This document shows, in pieces, positions 20,046-28,587 of a DNA stretch of 64,000 nucleotides. Source of the DNA: Paenibacillus sp. MMS18-CY102 (GTDB lineage: Bacteria > Bacillota > Bacilli > Paenibacillales > Paenibacillaceae); the NCBI RefSeq assembly GCF_009789195.1, contig NZ_WSTC01000026.1, positions 19,211-83,210 on the forward strand, read 5' to 3'. Within the stretch, counting starts at the first letter, position 1, and each line of letters begins with the position of its first letter. Both the position numbers and the translations under genes were made by a program. Below the pieces are notes generated by a model. That model was not told the DNA's origin. It searched no databases and was given only the letters and a program-made list of their open reading frames with translations.

Positions 20046-20453
20046 TTATTCCCCGAAAAAGTTTCGAATCTCGATACGCGCACTCTCGATAGAATCGGAG
20101 CCATGGACGATGTTGCTGGACACATCTAGAGCATAGTCTGCCCGAATCGTTCCTGGCGCTGCTTCCGAAGGATTGGTGCGGCCGATCAAAGCTCTCGCAT
20201 TTTTAACCGCATCCTGCCCTTCCCAAATCATTGCGAAAACCGGGCCAGACGTAATGAAATCGACCAACTCACCGAAGAAAGCCTTGTCCTTATGCTCCAC
20301 GTAATGCAATCCCGCCAATTCACGATCAATGTGCATCATTTTGGCATTCGTTAGCTTTAATCCTTTACGTTCGAACCGGGTCATTATGACACCTATTAAA
20401 TTCCGTGCCACGCCGTCAGGCTTCACCATTACAAATGTACGTTCCATCGTCAT
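20046..20453 (-). CDS. ndk: Nucleoside diphosphate kinase
   Basis: Ndk transfers the gamma phosphate from ATP to other nucleoside diphosphates through a phosphohistidine. The 135-residue protein has the expected start [17 protein letters not shown] and the active-site motif NIVHGSD with the catalytic His. ATG 20453 is preceded by AGGGGC at about ten bases; a second ATG six bases later is the alternative. It is last in a minus-strand run with glpX, ppsR and ccpN upstream. Confidence 0.96.
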   Translation of the reverse strand: MTMERTFVMVKPDGVARNLIGVIMTRFERKGLKLTNAKMMHIDRELAGLHYVEHKDKAFFGELVDFITSGPVFAMIWEGQDAVKNARALIGRTNPSEAAPGTIRADYALDVSSNIVHGSDSIESARIEIRNFFGE

Positions 20454-20514
20454 CGCTTGTTGCCCCTTTCTACTTGTACACGTTCATGATTCAACAGGAG
20501 GGAGACGAATTCCT

Positions 20515-21477
20515 TTAACGGAGAAGCGGCTTGTTTGGCAAATAATGCAATGACCGCACGAACCGTACCGTCCGTGTCTTCGCCCGCATAACGATCGAAT
20601 GGGTTTCAGCGCGCTGCCCTTCCGTGTATCGAACACCGCCGAGAAACTCGCCAGGCGTAACGCCCGTAGCGGCAAAAATCACATCGTCCGTTCCGACCAT
20701 ATCGTCAACAGTGAGCAGCTTGTATGGATCGTCTAAGCCCATCGAGATGCAGCGCTGAAACTGTTCATCATCGTCTGGCATGAGCTTGCCTTGAATCTCG
20801 CCGCCTAGGCACTTTAGCGCTGCGGCCGCTAACACGCCTTCTGGCGCTCCGCCCGATCCGAGATATAGATCGATGCCCGCTTCTGGAAAAGCTGGCGCAA
20901 TTGCCCCGGCAACATCGCCATCGCTTAGAAACTTAATGCGGACGCCGGTGCTGCGAAGCTCTTGAATCTTGTCTGCATGCCGCTCCCGGTCCAGAATAAC
21001 GACGGTTAGGTCCGAGATTGGCTTGCCGAGCGCAAGCGCCGCTTTCTCCACCGTGGTCCGGACAGGATCGTTCAAGCTTAGCTTGCCAGCAAGCGCTGGA
21101 CCGACCGCGAGCTTCTCCATATACATATCCGGAGCATGAAGGAGCTGCCCTTTGCCCGCTACAGCCAGTACGGACATGGCGTTATTAAGCCCCTTCGCAA
21201 CGATCTCTGTGCCTTCGAGTGGATCGACCGCAACATCAACCTCATGCCCTTGCATGCTGCCAACCTCTTCGCCAATGTACAGCATCGGCGCTTCATCCAT
21301 TTCACCTTCACCGATGACGACCGTGCCGCGAATGGATACCGTATCAAACATTGCACGCATCGCTTCGGTTGCAGCGCCATCTGCAGAATTTTTGTCTCCG
21401 CGTCCCATCCATGGCGCAGCGGCAAGCGCCGCCAGCTCCGTAACCCTAACCAATTCCAGTGCAAGCTCTCTCTCCAT
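20515..21477 (-). CDS. glpX: Class II fructose-1,6-bisphosphatase
   Basis: GlpX hydrolyses fructose 1,6-bisphosphate in gluconeogenesis. The 320-residue protein carries family motifs: GRGDKNSADGAATEAMR, VVIGEGEMDEAPML, AVDPLEGTEI (metal binding) and YLGSGGAPEGVLAAAALKCLGG. GGAGGG precedes the ATG. It lies downstream of ccpN and ppsR, so three consecutive minus-strand genes concern glycolysis/gluconeogenesis control. Confidence 0.96.
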   Translation of the reverse strand: MERELALELVRVTELAALAAAPWMGRGDKNSADGAATEAMRAMFDTVSIRGTVVIGEGEMDEAPMLYIGEEVGSMQGHEVDVAVDPLEGTEIVAKGLNNAMSVLAVAGKGQLLHAPDMYMEKLAVGPALAGKLSLNDPVRTTVEKAALALGKPISDLTVVILDRERHADKIQELRSTGVRIKFLSDGDVAGAIAPAFPEAGIDLYLGSGGAPEGVLAAAALKCLGGEIQGKLMPDDDEQFQRCISMGLDDPYKLLTVDDMVGTDDVIFAATGVTPGEFLGGVRYTEGQRAETHSIVMRAKTRTVRFVRSLHYLPNKPLLR

Positions 21478-21513
21478 CCGAATCCCTCCGGTGATTTCTA
21501 TTTGTTTCCATCC

Positions 21514-22338
21514 TTAATTCATTTCATTCAACATGCCAATAATGATGCCGGCGGTTTCTTCAATTGCGCGATTCGTGACATCGATAACCGGACAGCCAAG
21601 CTCTTTCATCAGTTGGCTAGCGTAATCAAGCTCGGTTTGGATGCGGCCCTGCGCCGCATAAGCAGCAGAAGGCGGCAAGCCTAGCGACTTCAATCTTTCC
21701 GTTCGCACATCCAGCATCCGCTCCGGCTGCATCTGCAGGCCCACAATAAGCTTGCCAGCCTCCATTCGCAGCTCCGCAGGCGGCTTCACCTCAGGCATGA
21801 GCGGCAGATTAGCTACCTTATACCCTTTGTGCGATAAGAAAATGCTAAGCGGTGTCTTCGATGTACGGGAAACACCGATCAAGACGATCTGCGCTTCCAC
21901 AAGGCCCCGCGCATCCTTCCCATCGTCGTACCGCACGGCAAATTCGATTGCTTCCATCCGGCGGAAATAGTTGTCATCCATCGAATGAAGCAGTCCCGGC
22001 TGGCGCTTAGGGAATGAACCGAATGTATCGATATACGCCTGCATCATCGGCCCCATCACATCCACTGCACGCACACCCCGCTTGCTTGCTTCTTCACGCA
22101 TCATCTCGCGCAGCTCTGGCTGCACAAGGGTGTAGGCAATGAAGCCGCCCCCCTCTGCAGACTCACGGACGATCGCCGCGATCTCATCCTCCGTGCGCAA
22201 ATGCCCATAGCGCTTAATTCGGATTCCATCTTGCGTAAACTGGCGCAATGTCGCTTTGGCTACTGCTTCTGCAGTCTCGCCTACTGCATCCGAGCATACA
22301 ATTATCGTTCTGTCCGACTGCCGTTGTGGCTCACTCAT
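21514..22338 (-). CDS. ppsR: Pyruvate, phosphate dikinase / PEP synthase regulatory protein (bifunctional kinase/phosphorylase)
   Basis: DUF299 family enzyme that inactivates and reactivates PPDK or PEP synthase by ADP-dependent phosphorylation and Pi-dependent dephosphorylation. The 274-residue protein starts with IIVCSDAVGETAEAVAKA and has the P-loop-like GVSRTSKTPLSIFLSHKG, both diagnostic; the end has VIDVTNRAIEETAG. ATG 22338 is chosen over TTG 22344, with AGGAGG upstream. The ccpN-ppsR pair mirrors yqzB-yqfL of Bacillus subtilis. Confidence 0.93.
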   Translation of the reverse strand: MSEPQRQSDRTIIVCSDAVGETAEAVAKATLRQFTQDGIRIKRYGHLRTEDEIAAIVRESAEGGGFIAYTLVQPELREMMREEASKRGVRAVDVMGPMMQAYIDTFGSFPKRQPGLLHSMDDNYFRRMEAIEFAVRYDDGKDARGLVEAQIVLIGVSRTSKTPLSIFLSHKGYKVANLPLMPEVKPPAELRMEAGKLIVGLQMQPERMLDVRTERLKSLGLPPSAAYAAQGRIQTELDYASQLMKELGCPVIDVTNRAIEETAGIIIGMLNEMN

Positions 22339-22354
22339 TGCCAAACCTATCCTC

Positions 22355-22966
22355 CTATTCCGTATCCGCCGTCAGCTCAGCGACGATATGAACGATGTTG
22401 GATTTCGTAATCCAGCCGGCAATGCCAGGCGCTCCGTTCCCATCAGGCACCACGACAGGCAAGCAGTCTATTTGATGGGCGAGCATTTTGCGTACCGCAT
22501 CCGCGACCGCATCCTCCGGGCTTGCTGTTACGATATTTGGATAACGGGTCATCACCATGCTGACGGGAATCGTTCCGGCGGACGGGTTTCCCAGCGTCAC
22601 CTTAAGCAAATCTTTCGGCGTTACAATGCCGACGAATTTCTGATGCTCGTTCACGACCAGCAACGTATCCGCATTCGCCATATACAACGTAACGACGGCA
22701 TCGTGAACGGAATACGTCTCCGGTACGCTAACAGGCACGCCCTGAACTTGCCCAACCGTCAGCTCGCGAAAGCGGCGAATGGCTGAATTATCTGTACGAT
22801 AAGCATTTCCGATGGAATAGCCAACCTTCGGCTTGGCATCCAGCATGCCGAGCATCACTAGCAGCGATAAGTCCGAGCGCAGCGTCGGGCGGCTCACGCC
22901 CAGCATCTCCGCCAGCTGCTCGCCTGTAATCGGCGCATGCTGCTTAACAAGCTGTACCAGCTCCAT
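22355..22966 (-). CDS. ccpN: CcpN-like transcriptional repressor (HTH plus CBS domains)
   Basis: CcpN represses gluconeogenic genes (gapB, pckA in Bacillus subtilis) in the presence of glucose. Here an N-terminal winged HTH (PITGEQLAEMLGVSRPTLRSDL) is followed by two CBS motifs, which bind adenine nucleotides (YMANADTLLVVNEHQKFVGI; ALVMTRYPN-like VSMVMTRYPNIV). The first usable conventional start is ATG 22966, but it has no ribosome binding site. Family alignment suggests the protein begins about seven codons earlier (INLTARQ), where an ATC at 22987 is placed six bases after a GGGGGGG run. A non-canonical start is therefore possible. Confidence 0.9.
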   Translation of the reverse strand: MELVQLVKQHAPITGEQLAEMLGVSRPTLRSDLSLLVMLGMLDAKPKVGYSIGNAYRTDNSAIRRFRELTVGQVQGVPVSVPETYSVHDAVVTLYMANADTLLVVNEHQKFVGIVTPKDLLKVTLGNPSAGTIPVSMVMTRYPNIVTASPEDAVADAVRKMLAHQIDCLPVVVPDGNGAPGIAGWITKSNIVHIVAELTADTE

Positions 22967-23127
22967 CTGTCTAGCTGTGAGATTGATGAAACTCCCCCCC
23001 TTCCTACCGATATAGGCGTTCTATTATTTGCCAATTGATGAGATTAATATAGCATATTGATTAAATAGTGTGTAATAAATAATTCTAATAGTACATCACA
23101 ATTAAACTTATCATCCCAATATGCCCA

Positions 23128-23175
23128 TCAAAAAAGCAAGAGCCGCTCTCGTCAGTACGAAAGCGACCCTTGCTT
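23128..23175 (-). terminator. Terminator of pepF
   Basis: On the minus strand AAGCAAG pairs with CTTGCTT across a loop with further GTCGC/GCGGC-type pairing, followed by six T. It lies about 70 bases after the pepF stop. Confidence 0.75.
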
Positions 23176-23244
23176 ATCCGTCAATCATCATACAGCATAT
23201 GCAACAAACCGTTCTTGTGCCAATGCCGGCGGCTGATCGGGCTA

Positions 23245-25071
23245 TTATTCGGTCATGGCAAGAAACTGCTCGATATCGGCCTTCGTCAAAGCGACCGCTT
23301 CGCGCCAGAAGTCCGGCTGCTCCAGATCAACGCCGAGATGCTTCTTCGCCAGCTCCTCGACCGTCATGCGGCCCGTATCCCGCAGCAACGCAACATAGCG
23401 CTCCGCAAAAGCTTGGCCTTCCCGCTGCGCCCGCGCATAAATCCCACTGCTGAATAGGAAGCCAAACGTATAAGGGAAGTTATAGAATGGCACATCCGTC
23501 AGGTAGAAGTGGAGCTTAGATGCCCAGAAGCTCGGGTGCACAGTGCCAAGCTGATCCGAGAAAGCTTCACGCTGCGCCGCAGCCATTAGCTCAGACAGCT
23601 CCTCTGCTGTGACGAGCCCCTCTTTGCGTTTCGCATAGAAACGGGTCTCGAACAGGAAGCGTGCATGAATGTTCATGAAGAACGCGACTGCACGCTGGAC
23701 TTTATCCTCCAGCAGCGCCAGCTTCTCATCTTGATCCTCAGCCAGCTTAACGGCCGCATCGGATACGAGCATCTCTGCGAACGTCGAAGCCGTCTCTGCA
23801 ACATTCATCGCATAATCCTGCGCAAGCGGCGGCAAATCGTTCATAACATGCTGATGGTAAGCATGGCCCAGCTCATGCGCGAGCGTGGAAACGTTCGAAG
23901 CCGTGCCCGAATACGTCATGAAAATCCGCGTTTGCTCCGATTTGGGCAACGACGTACAGAAGCCGCCAGGACGCTTGCCTGCCCGGTCCTCCGCTTCAAT
24001 CCATCCATCACGGAACGCCATCTCTGAGAAGTCCGCCATATCAGGGCTGAATTGGCGGAACCGATCCACGATAAATGTTGCCGCCTCATCGTAAGGCACC
24101 GTCTTCGTCGCATTCCCAATCGGCGCCTCGACATCATGCCAATCCAGCTTCGGAACGCCAAGCAGCTTTGCTTTGCGTTCCATATACCGCACTAGATCCG
24201 GCTTGCCTTCCTCGACAGCTGCCCACATCGCATTCAACGTCGCCTCTGACATACGGTTGATCGCTAGCGGCTCCTTAAGGACATTCGTCCAGTTGCGATG
24301 CCCATATAGCTTCAGCCGGAAGCCGGCTAACCGGTTGAGCGAATCAACCGTAAGCTCTCCAAGATCGCTCCACTCCCGCTCCCACTCCGCCATCGCCGCT
24401 TCACGTACCGCCCGGTCGCTGTCGAACAGCCGGTTGTGCATTTGGCCCGCTGACAACACGCGCGAAGTGCCGTCTGCTTCCGTCACTTGGAACTTCGCAC
24501 GCGATACAATCGTGTTGTACAGCTCTCCCCAGCCATGATAGCCGTCGACAGCCAGATCGCCTGCCAGCTCCTCCAGCTCTGGAGACAGCTTCTCTTTCGC
24601 TGCAGCACGGCGTTCAGCTAACGCGAAAGCAGAAGGGCCCGCAGGGCCCTCGGCAAGCCATGATTGCCATATATCATCTGGCACAGCGACGAGCTGCGCG
24701 TCGAATTTGGTTAACGCGCCAAGCATGCGCGCACTAATCGTTTTCACACGGTCGTTAAGCCCGTTCGCAGCCGTATCCTTCATATTCTGGGCCATAAGGC
24801 AGCCAACGAAAGAATCTGCCTCACGCAGGCGAAGGGTGATCGACTGGACTGCCTCTGTCCACGCCGTCAGCAGTGCTTGAATTTGAAACTTCGCATCTGG
24901 AGATTGTTCAGTTCCGGCACTTGAACCGGTCGCTGCCGCCTCCCCTAAAGATTGAATGAGCGCTTCGATGTCACGTTCTGTCCCGGCCAGCTCTTCTTTG
25001 AATGCAGCAGAGCTAGAGCCTCCTGGATAAATCGTATCAAGCTCCCATGTTATCGGATATTTTCCGCTCAT
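23245..25071 (-). CDS. pepF: Oligoendopeptidase F family, M3 metallopeptidase
   Basis: A 608-residue zinc peptidase that degrades short peptides in the cytoplasm. The zinc site HELGHAYHQHV (HEXXH near residue 395) and the downstream NVAETASTFAEML that supplies the third ligand are clear. N-terminal ITWELDTIYPGG is the usual PepF start. The C-terminal DVPFYNFPYTFGFLFSSGIY motif is also family-typical. No signal peptide. It is monocistronic, with its own terminator. Confidence 0.94.
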   Translation of the reverse strand: MSGKYPITWELDTIYPGGSSSAAFKEELAGTERDIEALIQSLGEAAATGSSAGTEQSPDAKFQIQALLTAWTEAVQSITLRLREADSFVGCLMAQNMKDTAANGLNDRVKTISARMLGALTKFDAQLVAVPDDIWQSWLAEGPAGPSAFALAERRAAAKEKLSPELEELAGDLAVDGYHGWGELYNTIVSRAKFQVTEADGTSRVLSAGQMHNRLFDSDRAVREAAMAEWEREWSDLGELTVDSLNRLAGFRLKLYGHRNWTNVLKEPLAINRMSEATLNAMWAAVEEGKPDLVRYMERKAKLLGVPKLDWHDVEAPIGNATKTVPYDEAATFIVDRFRQFSPDMADFSEMAFRDGWIEAEDRAGKRPGGFCTSLPKSEQTRIFMTYSGTASNVSTLAHELGHAYHQHVMNDLPPLAQDYAMNVAETASTFAEMLVSDAAVKLAEDQDEKLALLEDKVQRAVAFFMNIHARFLFETRFYAKRKEGLVTAEELSELMAAAQREAFSDQLGTVHPSFWASKLHFYLTDVPFYNFPYTFGFLFSSGIYARAQREGQAFAERYVALLRDTGRMTVEELAKKHLGVDLEQPDFWREAVALTKADIEQFLAMTE

Positions 25072-25262
25072 CCGTACTCCCGCCTCTCACGCTAAAATAG
25101 TCGCCACCACTCTCAGGCACATGCATTTTTGTTTGCGCAATCCCAGCCGTCGGTGTTATAACTTTATTATATCGAAGCAGCGGATGCTGCACAATTTGTG
25201 CGAATCGCCGCTTATAGCAGACAGCTTCCGCTTGTCTGTACTACCGTCAGGAGGAATTGCCC

Positions 25263-25436
25263 ATGTCTCAACCTTTGCAAATTTCGGCAGAGACCGCGAT
25301 CAAGCTGTCCGAGCAGTTGAAAGTTCCTATTGAGCATTTAATGCATATGCCGCGCCATATTTTGCTTCAGAAAATGGCGGAGCTTGCCGCAGCTGCCCCA
25401 GCCAAACCAGAGAACGGGGAGCCGGAACAGCCGTGA
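25263..25436 (+). CDS. YycC-like small protein
   Basis: A 57-residue protein from ATG 25263 with AGGAGG upstream. LQISAETAIKLSEQLKVP and HLMHMPRHILLQKMAEL match my recollection of the YycC family (PF14174), which has unknown function; the alanine/proline-rich tail is extra. It overlaps the following gene by four bases (GTGA), so the two are translationally coupled. Confidence 0.75.
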   Translation: MSQPLQISAETAIKLSEQLKVPIEHLMHMPRHILLQKMAELAAAAPAKPENGEPEQP

Positions 25437-25666
25437 TTCCATTTGATCGCGCATGGCCTTACGAAATTATGATGGGCGATGTTTACGTGTCAGAATGCCC
25501 CTTCTGCCATGCCGACAATATCCTTCTCCCGCTCAAGCCATCGGAACTGCCAGATATTCGGGACGGCAAAAAGAAGCTGCTCGTATTCCCTTGCTGTTAC
25601 GGCAGAGTTTCGGTGATTGATGCCGATGCAGATTATTTGCTGACGGACACACGCCTACGTCGCTAA
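25433..25666 (+). CDS. Small conserved-looking zinc-ribbon-like protein
   Basis: A 77-residue protein starting at GTG 25433, overlapping the yycC-like stop. It has one CPFC and a later CC pair (FPCCYGR), which could bind a metal in the manner of a small zinc ribbon. There is no signal peptide. I do not recognise the family. The overlap with a known small gene and a terminator straight after the stop support it being real. Confidence 0.7.
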   Translation: MIPFDRAWPYEIMMGDVYVSECPFCHADNILLPLKPSELPDIRDGKKKLLVFPCCYGRVSVIDADADYLLTDTRLRR

Positions 25667-25668
25667 AA

Positions 25669-25731
25669 CAAAAAGACGGCTACATGTACAGTGGAATTTT
25701 CGTTCCACGGCATACATAGAGCCGTCTTTTT
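25669..25731. terminator. Bidirectional terminator
   Basis: AAAAAGACGGCT and AGCCGTCTTTTT form a 12-bp stem enclosing GTGGAA/TTCCAC. A- and T-runs on both sides make it effective on either strand. It serves the plus-strand pair upstream and possibly the minus-strand DUF2225 gene. Confidence 0.88.
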
Positions 25732-25770
25732 ATATTGCCGACAGGACAGTTAATGGCAGCTAGAGCCTAG

Positions 25771-26451
25771 TTAAGCCGTTTCGTCCGAAAGCCCTGTATG
25801 TTCAGAGCGAATGAGCTGCCACTGCTCGCGGCAAGCTTTAATCATGCCAGCATCGACAATGCGCTTGTCATTTACGACTCGGGAGAACCAACGAATCGCA
25901 TCGTTCGGGCGCCCAGTACGCCGATGCAGTTCGCCGATTAAATACATAAGCTTGGCATTGTTAAGTGGCGAGCCCTCAAGCTCATAAACGCGTACATAAG
26001 CGTCAAGCGCATGCTGCAGGAAGCGAGTTTCCTGCTCTTGATTGTTTAGCTCGCGATAAAGCCATGCAATATGGTGCAAAATAGCGGCCATCACGCGATC
26101 CTTCTCGCCGACAATCTGAGCGCATAGCAGCGCTAACTTATATGTTTCCATCGCTTTAATCGCCGTGCGTTCCCCGCTATAATTACGCCCGTCCCAATGC
26201 CGGCCGATTTTCTCAAAATAAAGATCGCGCTGCTTGTCCGACAGCCGATTAATTCCGTTCTCCGTGAACGCAAATCCGCACTCTGGGCAAACCCGCACTA
26301 CATAATACTCGGGGTTGATCCCATCCTTGTAATGCCCGCAAAAATCGGAGTCCGTTCGCCATTGGCGCTTAAAGCTTGATCGAACACGAGAAGTGCTAAA
26401 TTCCGTGTCACAACATACGCAGCTCAATTTCGTTAAATATAACGGCTCCAC
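25771..26451 (-). CDS. DUF2225 family protein
   Basis: About 226 residues. The N-terminal zinc-binding part has CVCC, a later CGHYKDGINPEYYVVRVCPECGFAF with a paired CPEC, and then helical TPR-like repeats (KAMETYKLALLCAQIVGEKDRVMAAILHHIAWLYRELN is read in shorter parts: ETYKLALLCAQIVG, HHIAWLYREL). This is the DUF2225 layout; function unknown. GTG 26451 is preferred because GAGGAG lies eleven bases ahead; GTG 26460 would be only two bases from it. Confidence 0.88.
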   Translation of the reverse strand: MEPLYLTKLSCVCCDTEFSTSRVRSSFKRQWRTDSDFCGHYKDGINPEYYVVRVCPECGFAFTENGINRLSDKQRDLYFEKIGRHWDGRNYSGERTAIKAMETYKLALLCAQIVGEKDRVMAAILHHIAWLYRELNNQEQETRFLQHALDAYVRVYELEGSPLNNAKLMYLIGELHRRTGRPNDAIRWFSRVVNDKRIVDAGMIKACREQWQLIRSEHTGLSDETA

Positions 26452-26503
26452 AAGCCTCACATCTCCTCATCAAAAGTTCTATAGCTTCTGCATCCATCGC
26501 CGC

Positions 26504-26887
26504 TTATTCATCAGGCGTATTCACAAAATGATGCGCAGGCCCGCTTAACCGCTCAACGACGATGCCACGCAGCTCCTCAGGCATGCCGATTTCCTCAAGC
26601 GCCTCATTCATGCAACCGAGCCAAGCTTGCGCACGCTCAGGCGTGATCGGAAAAGGCATATGCCGTGCCCGCATCATCGGGTGGCCATATTGGTCTGAGT
26701 ATAACTGCGGCCCGCCAAAAAACTGTGTCAAAAATAAAATTTGCTTCTCCATCACTGGCACGATATTCGCCGGAAAAAGGGGGCCAATCAACGGATTCGC
26801 TTGCACTTTAGGATAAAAAGCTTCAACAATCCGGCGGACGCCCTGCTCCTCGCCTACTGCTTCATATATCGTTATATAAGATTTCAT
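26504..26887 (-). CDS. Truncated hemoglobin, group II (YjbI-like)
   Basis: A 127-residue 2-on-2 globin. It begins ITIYEAVGEEQGVRRIVEAF and carries the conserved FFGGPQLYSDQYGHP and the proximal His region RARHMPFPIT. Such proteins bind O2 or NO and protect against nitrosative or oxidative stress. ATG 26887 is six bases after GGAGG; an ATG six bases earlier touches that site. It lies 52 bases upstream of the DUF2225 gene on the same strand and may be co-transcribed. Confidence 0.93.
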   Translation of the reverse strand: MKSYITIYEAVGEEQGVRRIVEAFYPKVQANPLIGPLFPANIVPVMEKQILFLTQFFGGPQLYSDQYGHPMMRARHMPFPITPERAQAWLGCMNEALEEIGMPEELRGIVVERLSGPAHHFVNTPDE

Positions 26888-27060
26888 CGTCATCCTCCAT
26901 CTAATTGTTTAGTTCTTTAGCATTATTTCTTTAAGACTATTTTGTTGATGGACTATCACACAATAGTCCTGATTGTGTAGGGTTATGCAACCGAAATGCC
27001 CTTTTATTATAACGCATCGATGCGTCCGAAGGAATGAATGCCGCCCTTCCCAGGACAAAC

Positions 27061-27088
27061 AAAAAAATGCCCGCAGCCGCGGGCATTT
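27061..27088 (-). terminator. Terminator of the small membrane gene
   Basis: On the minus strand ATGCCCGC pairs with GCGGGCAT around a four-base loop and is followed by seven T. It lies about 20 bases after the stop of the 31-residue gene. Confidence 0.88.
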
Positions 27089-27108
27089 GGCAAGTGTGAA
27101 ATTGTGTC

Positions 27109-27204
27109 CTAGCTTTCGTAATCCTCTTCCCCGGGAGCCAACAAGGACTCGCGGATGACATAGACGAAAGCGCATACAAGGATACCAGCTATAATACTCA
27201 TCAT
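27109..27204 (-). CDS. Small single-pass membrane protein (31 residues)
   Basis: ATG 27204 is six bases after GGAGGG. The product starts MMSIIAGILVCAFVYVI and ends with an acidic tail (PGEEDYES). It has one membrane helix and a close downstream terminator, so it looks like a complete small gene. I do not recognise it. In-frame ATG 27210 touches the ribosome binding site. Confidence 0.6.
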   Translation of the reverse strand: MMSIIAGILVCAFVYVIRESLLAPGEEDYES

Positions 27205-27308
27205 ATTCATCCCTCCAAGCATTCTGGATTACCCTCATTGTAACACATCCATTGGAGAATAACACGTTTTTTTGCAAGCGTTTTCTAAGAAAATTTTGGA
27301 ATTTTTAA

Positions 27309-27337
27309 TCATAATTCTGGTCTCCCCCGCATAGGAT
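27309..27337 (+). promoter_or_regulatory. Possible sigma-E promoter of ylbJ
   Basis: TCATAATT, 13 bases, CATAGGAT resembles the sigma-E pattern (ATATT-type -35 and CATACAAT-type -10). YlbJ is expressed in the mother cell under sigma-E in Bacillus subtilis, which fits. Confidence 0.4.
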
Positions 27338-27410
27338 TCAGGAGCGGAAAGGACAGGCCCATTGAGCCTTCGTCCGATCACATGAGGAGGCAAAGGAGGG
27401 CGCTTCTGCG

Positions 27411-28469
27411 ATGTTAAAAGCGTGGCTGCGGCCAGATATCACAGTCGCTTGGGCGGCAATTGGATTATGTGTACTATTAATGCTATTTCCTTCTGAAGCA
27501 CTTCATGCCTCTTCAAGGGGCTTAAGCGTCTGGTGGGAAGTGCTCTTCCCCGCCTTGTTCCCCTTCCTAGTCTTATCTGAGCTAATGCTCGGTTTTGGCA
27601 TCGTCCATTTTCTAGGCAAGCTGCTGGATCCGCTGATGCGCCCACTGTTTCGCTTGCCGGGAGCAGGCGGCTTCGTCGTTGCGATGGGCTATATTTCTGG
27701 GTATCCTGTTGGTGCGAAACTTACCGCCCAGCTGCGTGAACAGCAGTTAGTCACGCGTGCAGAGGGCGAGCGCCTGGTCGCTTTTACGACGACTTCAGAT
27801 CCGATCTTCTTAATTGGAGCCGTATCGGTCGGTTTTTTTCATAACGTCGCGCTTGCGCCAATTCTCGCCGCAGCCCATTATTCCAGCGGCCTTCTCGTCG
27901 GCATTATTATGCGCTTCCATGAACGTGGTGAACAAGGAACCCCGCCCCCCGTGATCCACACGCAAGAAGGCAGCCGATTGAAGCAAGCGTTTCAAGCCAT
28001 GCACAAAGCAAGAGAGCAAGATGGGCGGGCATTCGGCCGGCTGCTGCAAGATGCCATCCAATCGTCGACCCGGCTTATGATTGTCATTGGCGGGCTAGTT
28101 GTCTTTTTCTCCACGATTATGGAAATGTTAAATCAAACGACGGTTCTCCACTCGCTATCTGGAGCATTAAATGCCTTGTTCAGCCTAATCGGCTTGCCAA
28201 AGCAGCTTACAGATGCGGCCGTCTTCGGCCTATTCGAGGTTACGCTTGGCGCACGTGCTGCCGGAGCAGCAAACACTGGGCTGCTACATCAGGCCGCGAT
28301 AGCTGTTTGGGTACTCTCTTGGGCGGGGCTATCCGTTCACGCCCAAATCGCCAGCTTGCTGAGCCAGACCGATATGCGCTATCGCCCATTTCTCATGGCA
28401 AGAGCGCTGCATAGCCTGTTAGCCGTAGCACTTGTGTACGCATTGTGGGGTTGGCTCGGGCCACATTAA
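27411..28469 (+). CDS. ylbJ: Sporulation integral membrane protein YlbJ
   Basis: A 352-residue polytopic membrane protein. YlbJ is needed for the engulfed forespore and spore cortex in Bacillus. Family motifs are WWEVLFPALFPFLVLSEL, GYISGYPVGAKLT (a nucleoside-recognition/gate-like motif) and TTSDPIFLIGAVSVGFF, with a duplicate in the second half (GLFEVTLGARAAG). GGAGGG lies ten bases ahead of the ATG. Presumed sigma-E control from the sequence upstream. Confidence 0.92.
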   Translation: MLKAWLRPDITVAWAAIGLCVLLMLFPSEALHASSRGLSVWWEVLFPALFPFLVLSELMLGFGIVHFLGKLLDPLMRPLFRLPGAGGFVVAMGYISGYPVGAKLTAQLREQQLVTRAEGERLVAFTTTSDPIFLIGAVSVGFFHNVALAPILAAAHYSSGLLVGIIMRFHERGEQGTPPPVIHTQEGSRLKQAFQAMHKAREQDGRAFGRLLQDAIQSSTRLMIVIGGLVVFFSTIMEMLNQTTVLHSLSGALNALFSLIGLPKQLTDAAVFGLFEVTLGARAAGAANTGLLHQAAIAVWVLSWAGLSVHAQIASLLSQTDMRYRPFLMARALHSLLAVALVYALWGWLGPH

Positions 28470-28587
28470 ACGCTTAATTCGCGTGATGACCAACGAGTTG
28501 CAGGCTGCCTTATAGCCGACCGTTGTCATGGCGCCTTTTTTTCGATATGATCATAGCAATGAATTGGAATTGTACGGAGGGAGTTAA

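Noticed and set aside
28470..28545. Hairpin-like pairing ATGACCAACG with CGTTGTCAT after ylbJ
   Set aside because: It has a bulge and a GC-rich gap before the T-run, so a terminator call was not firm enough.
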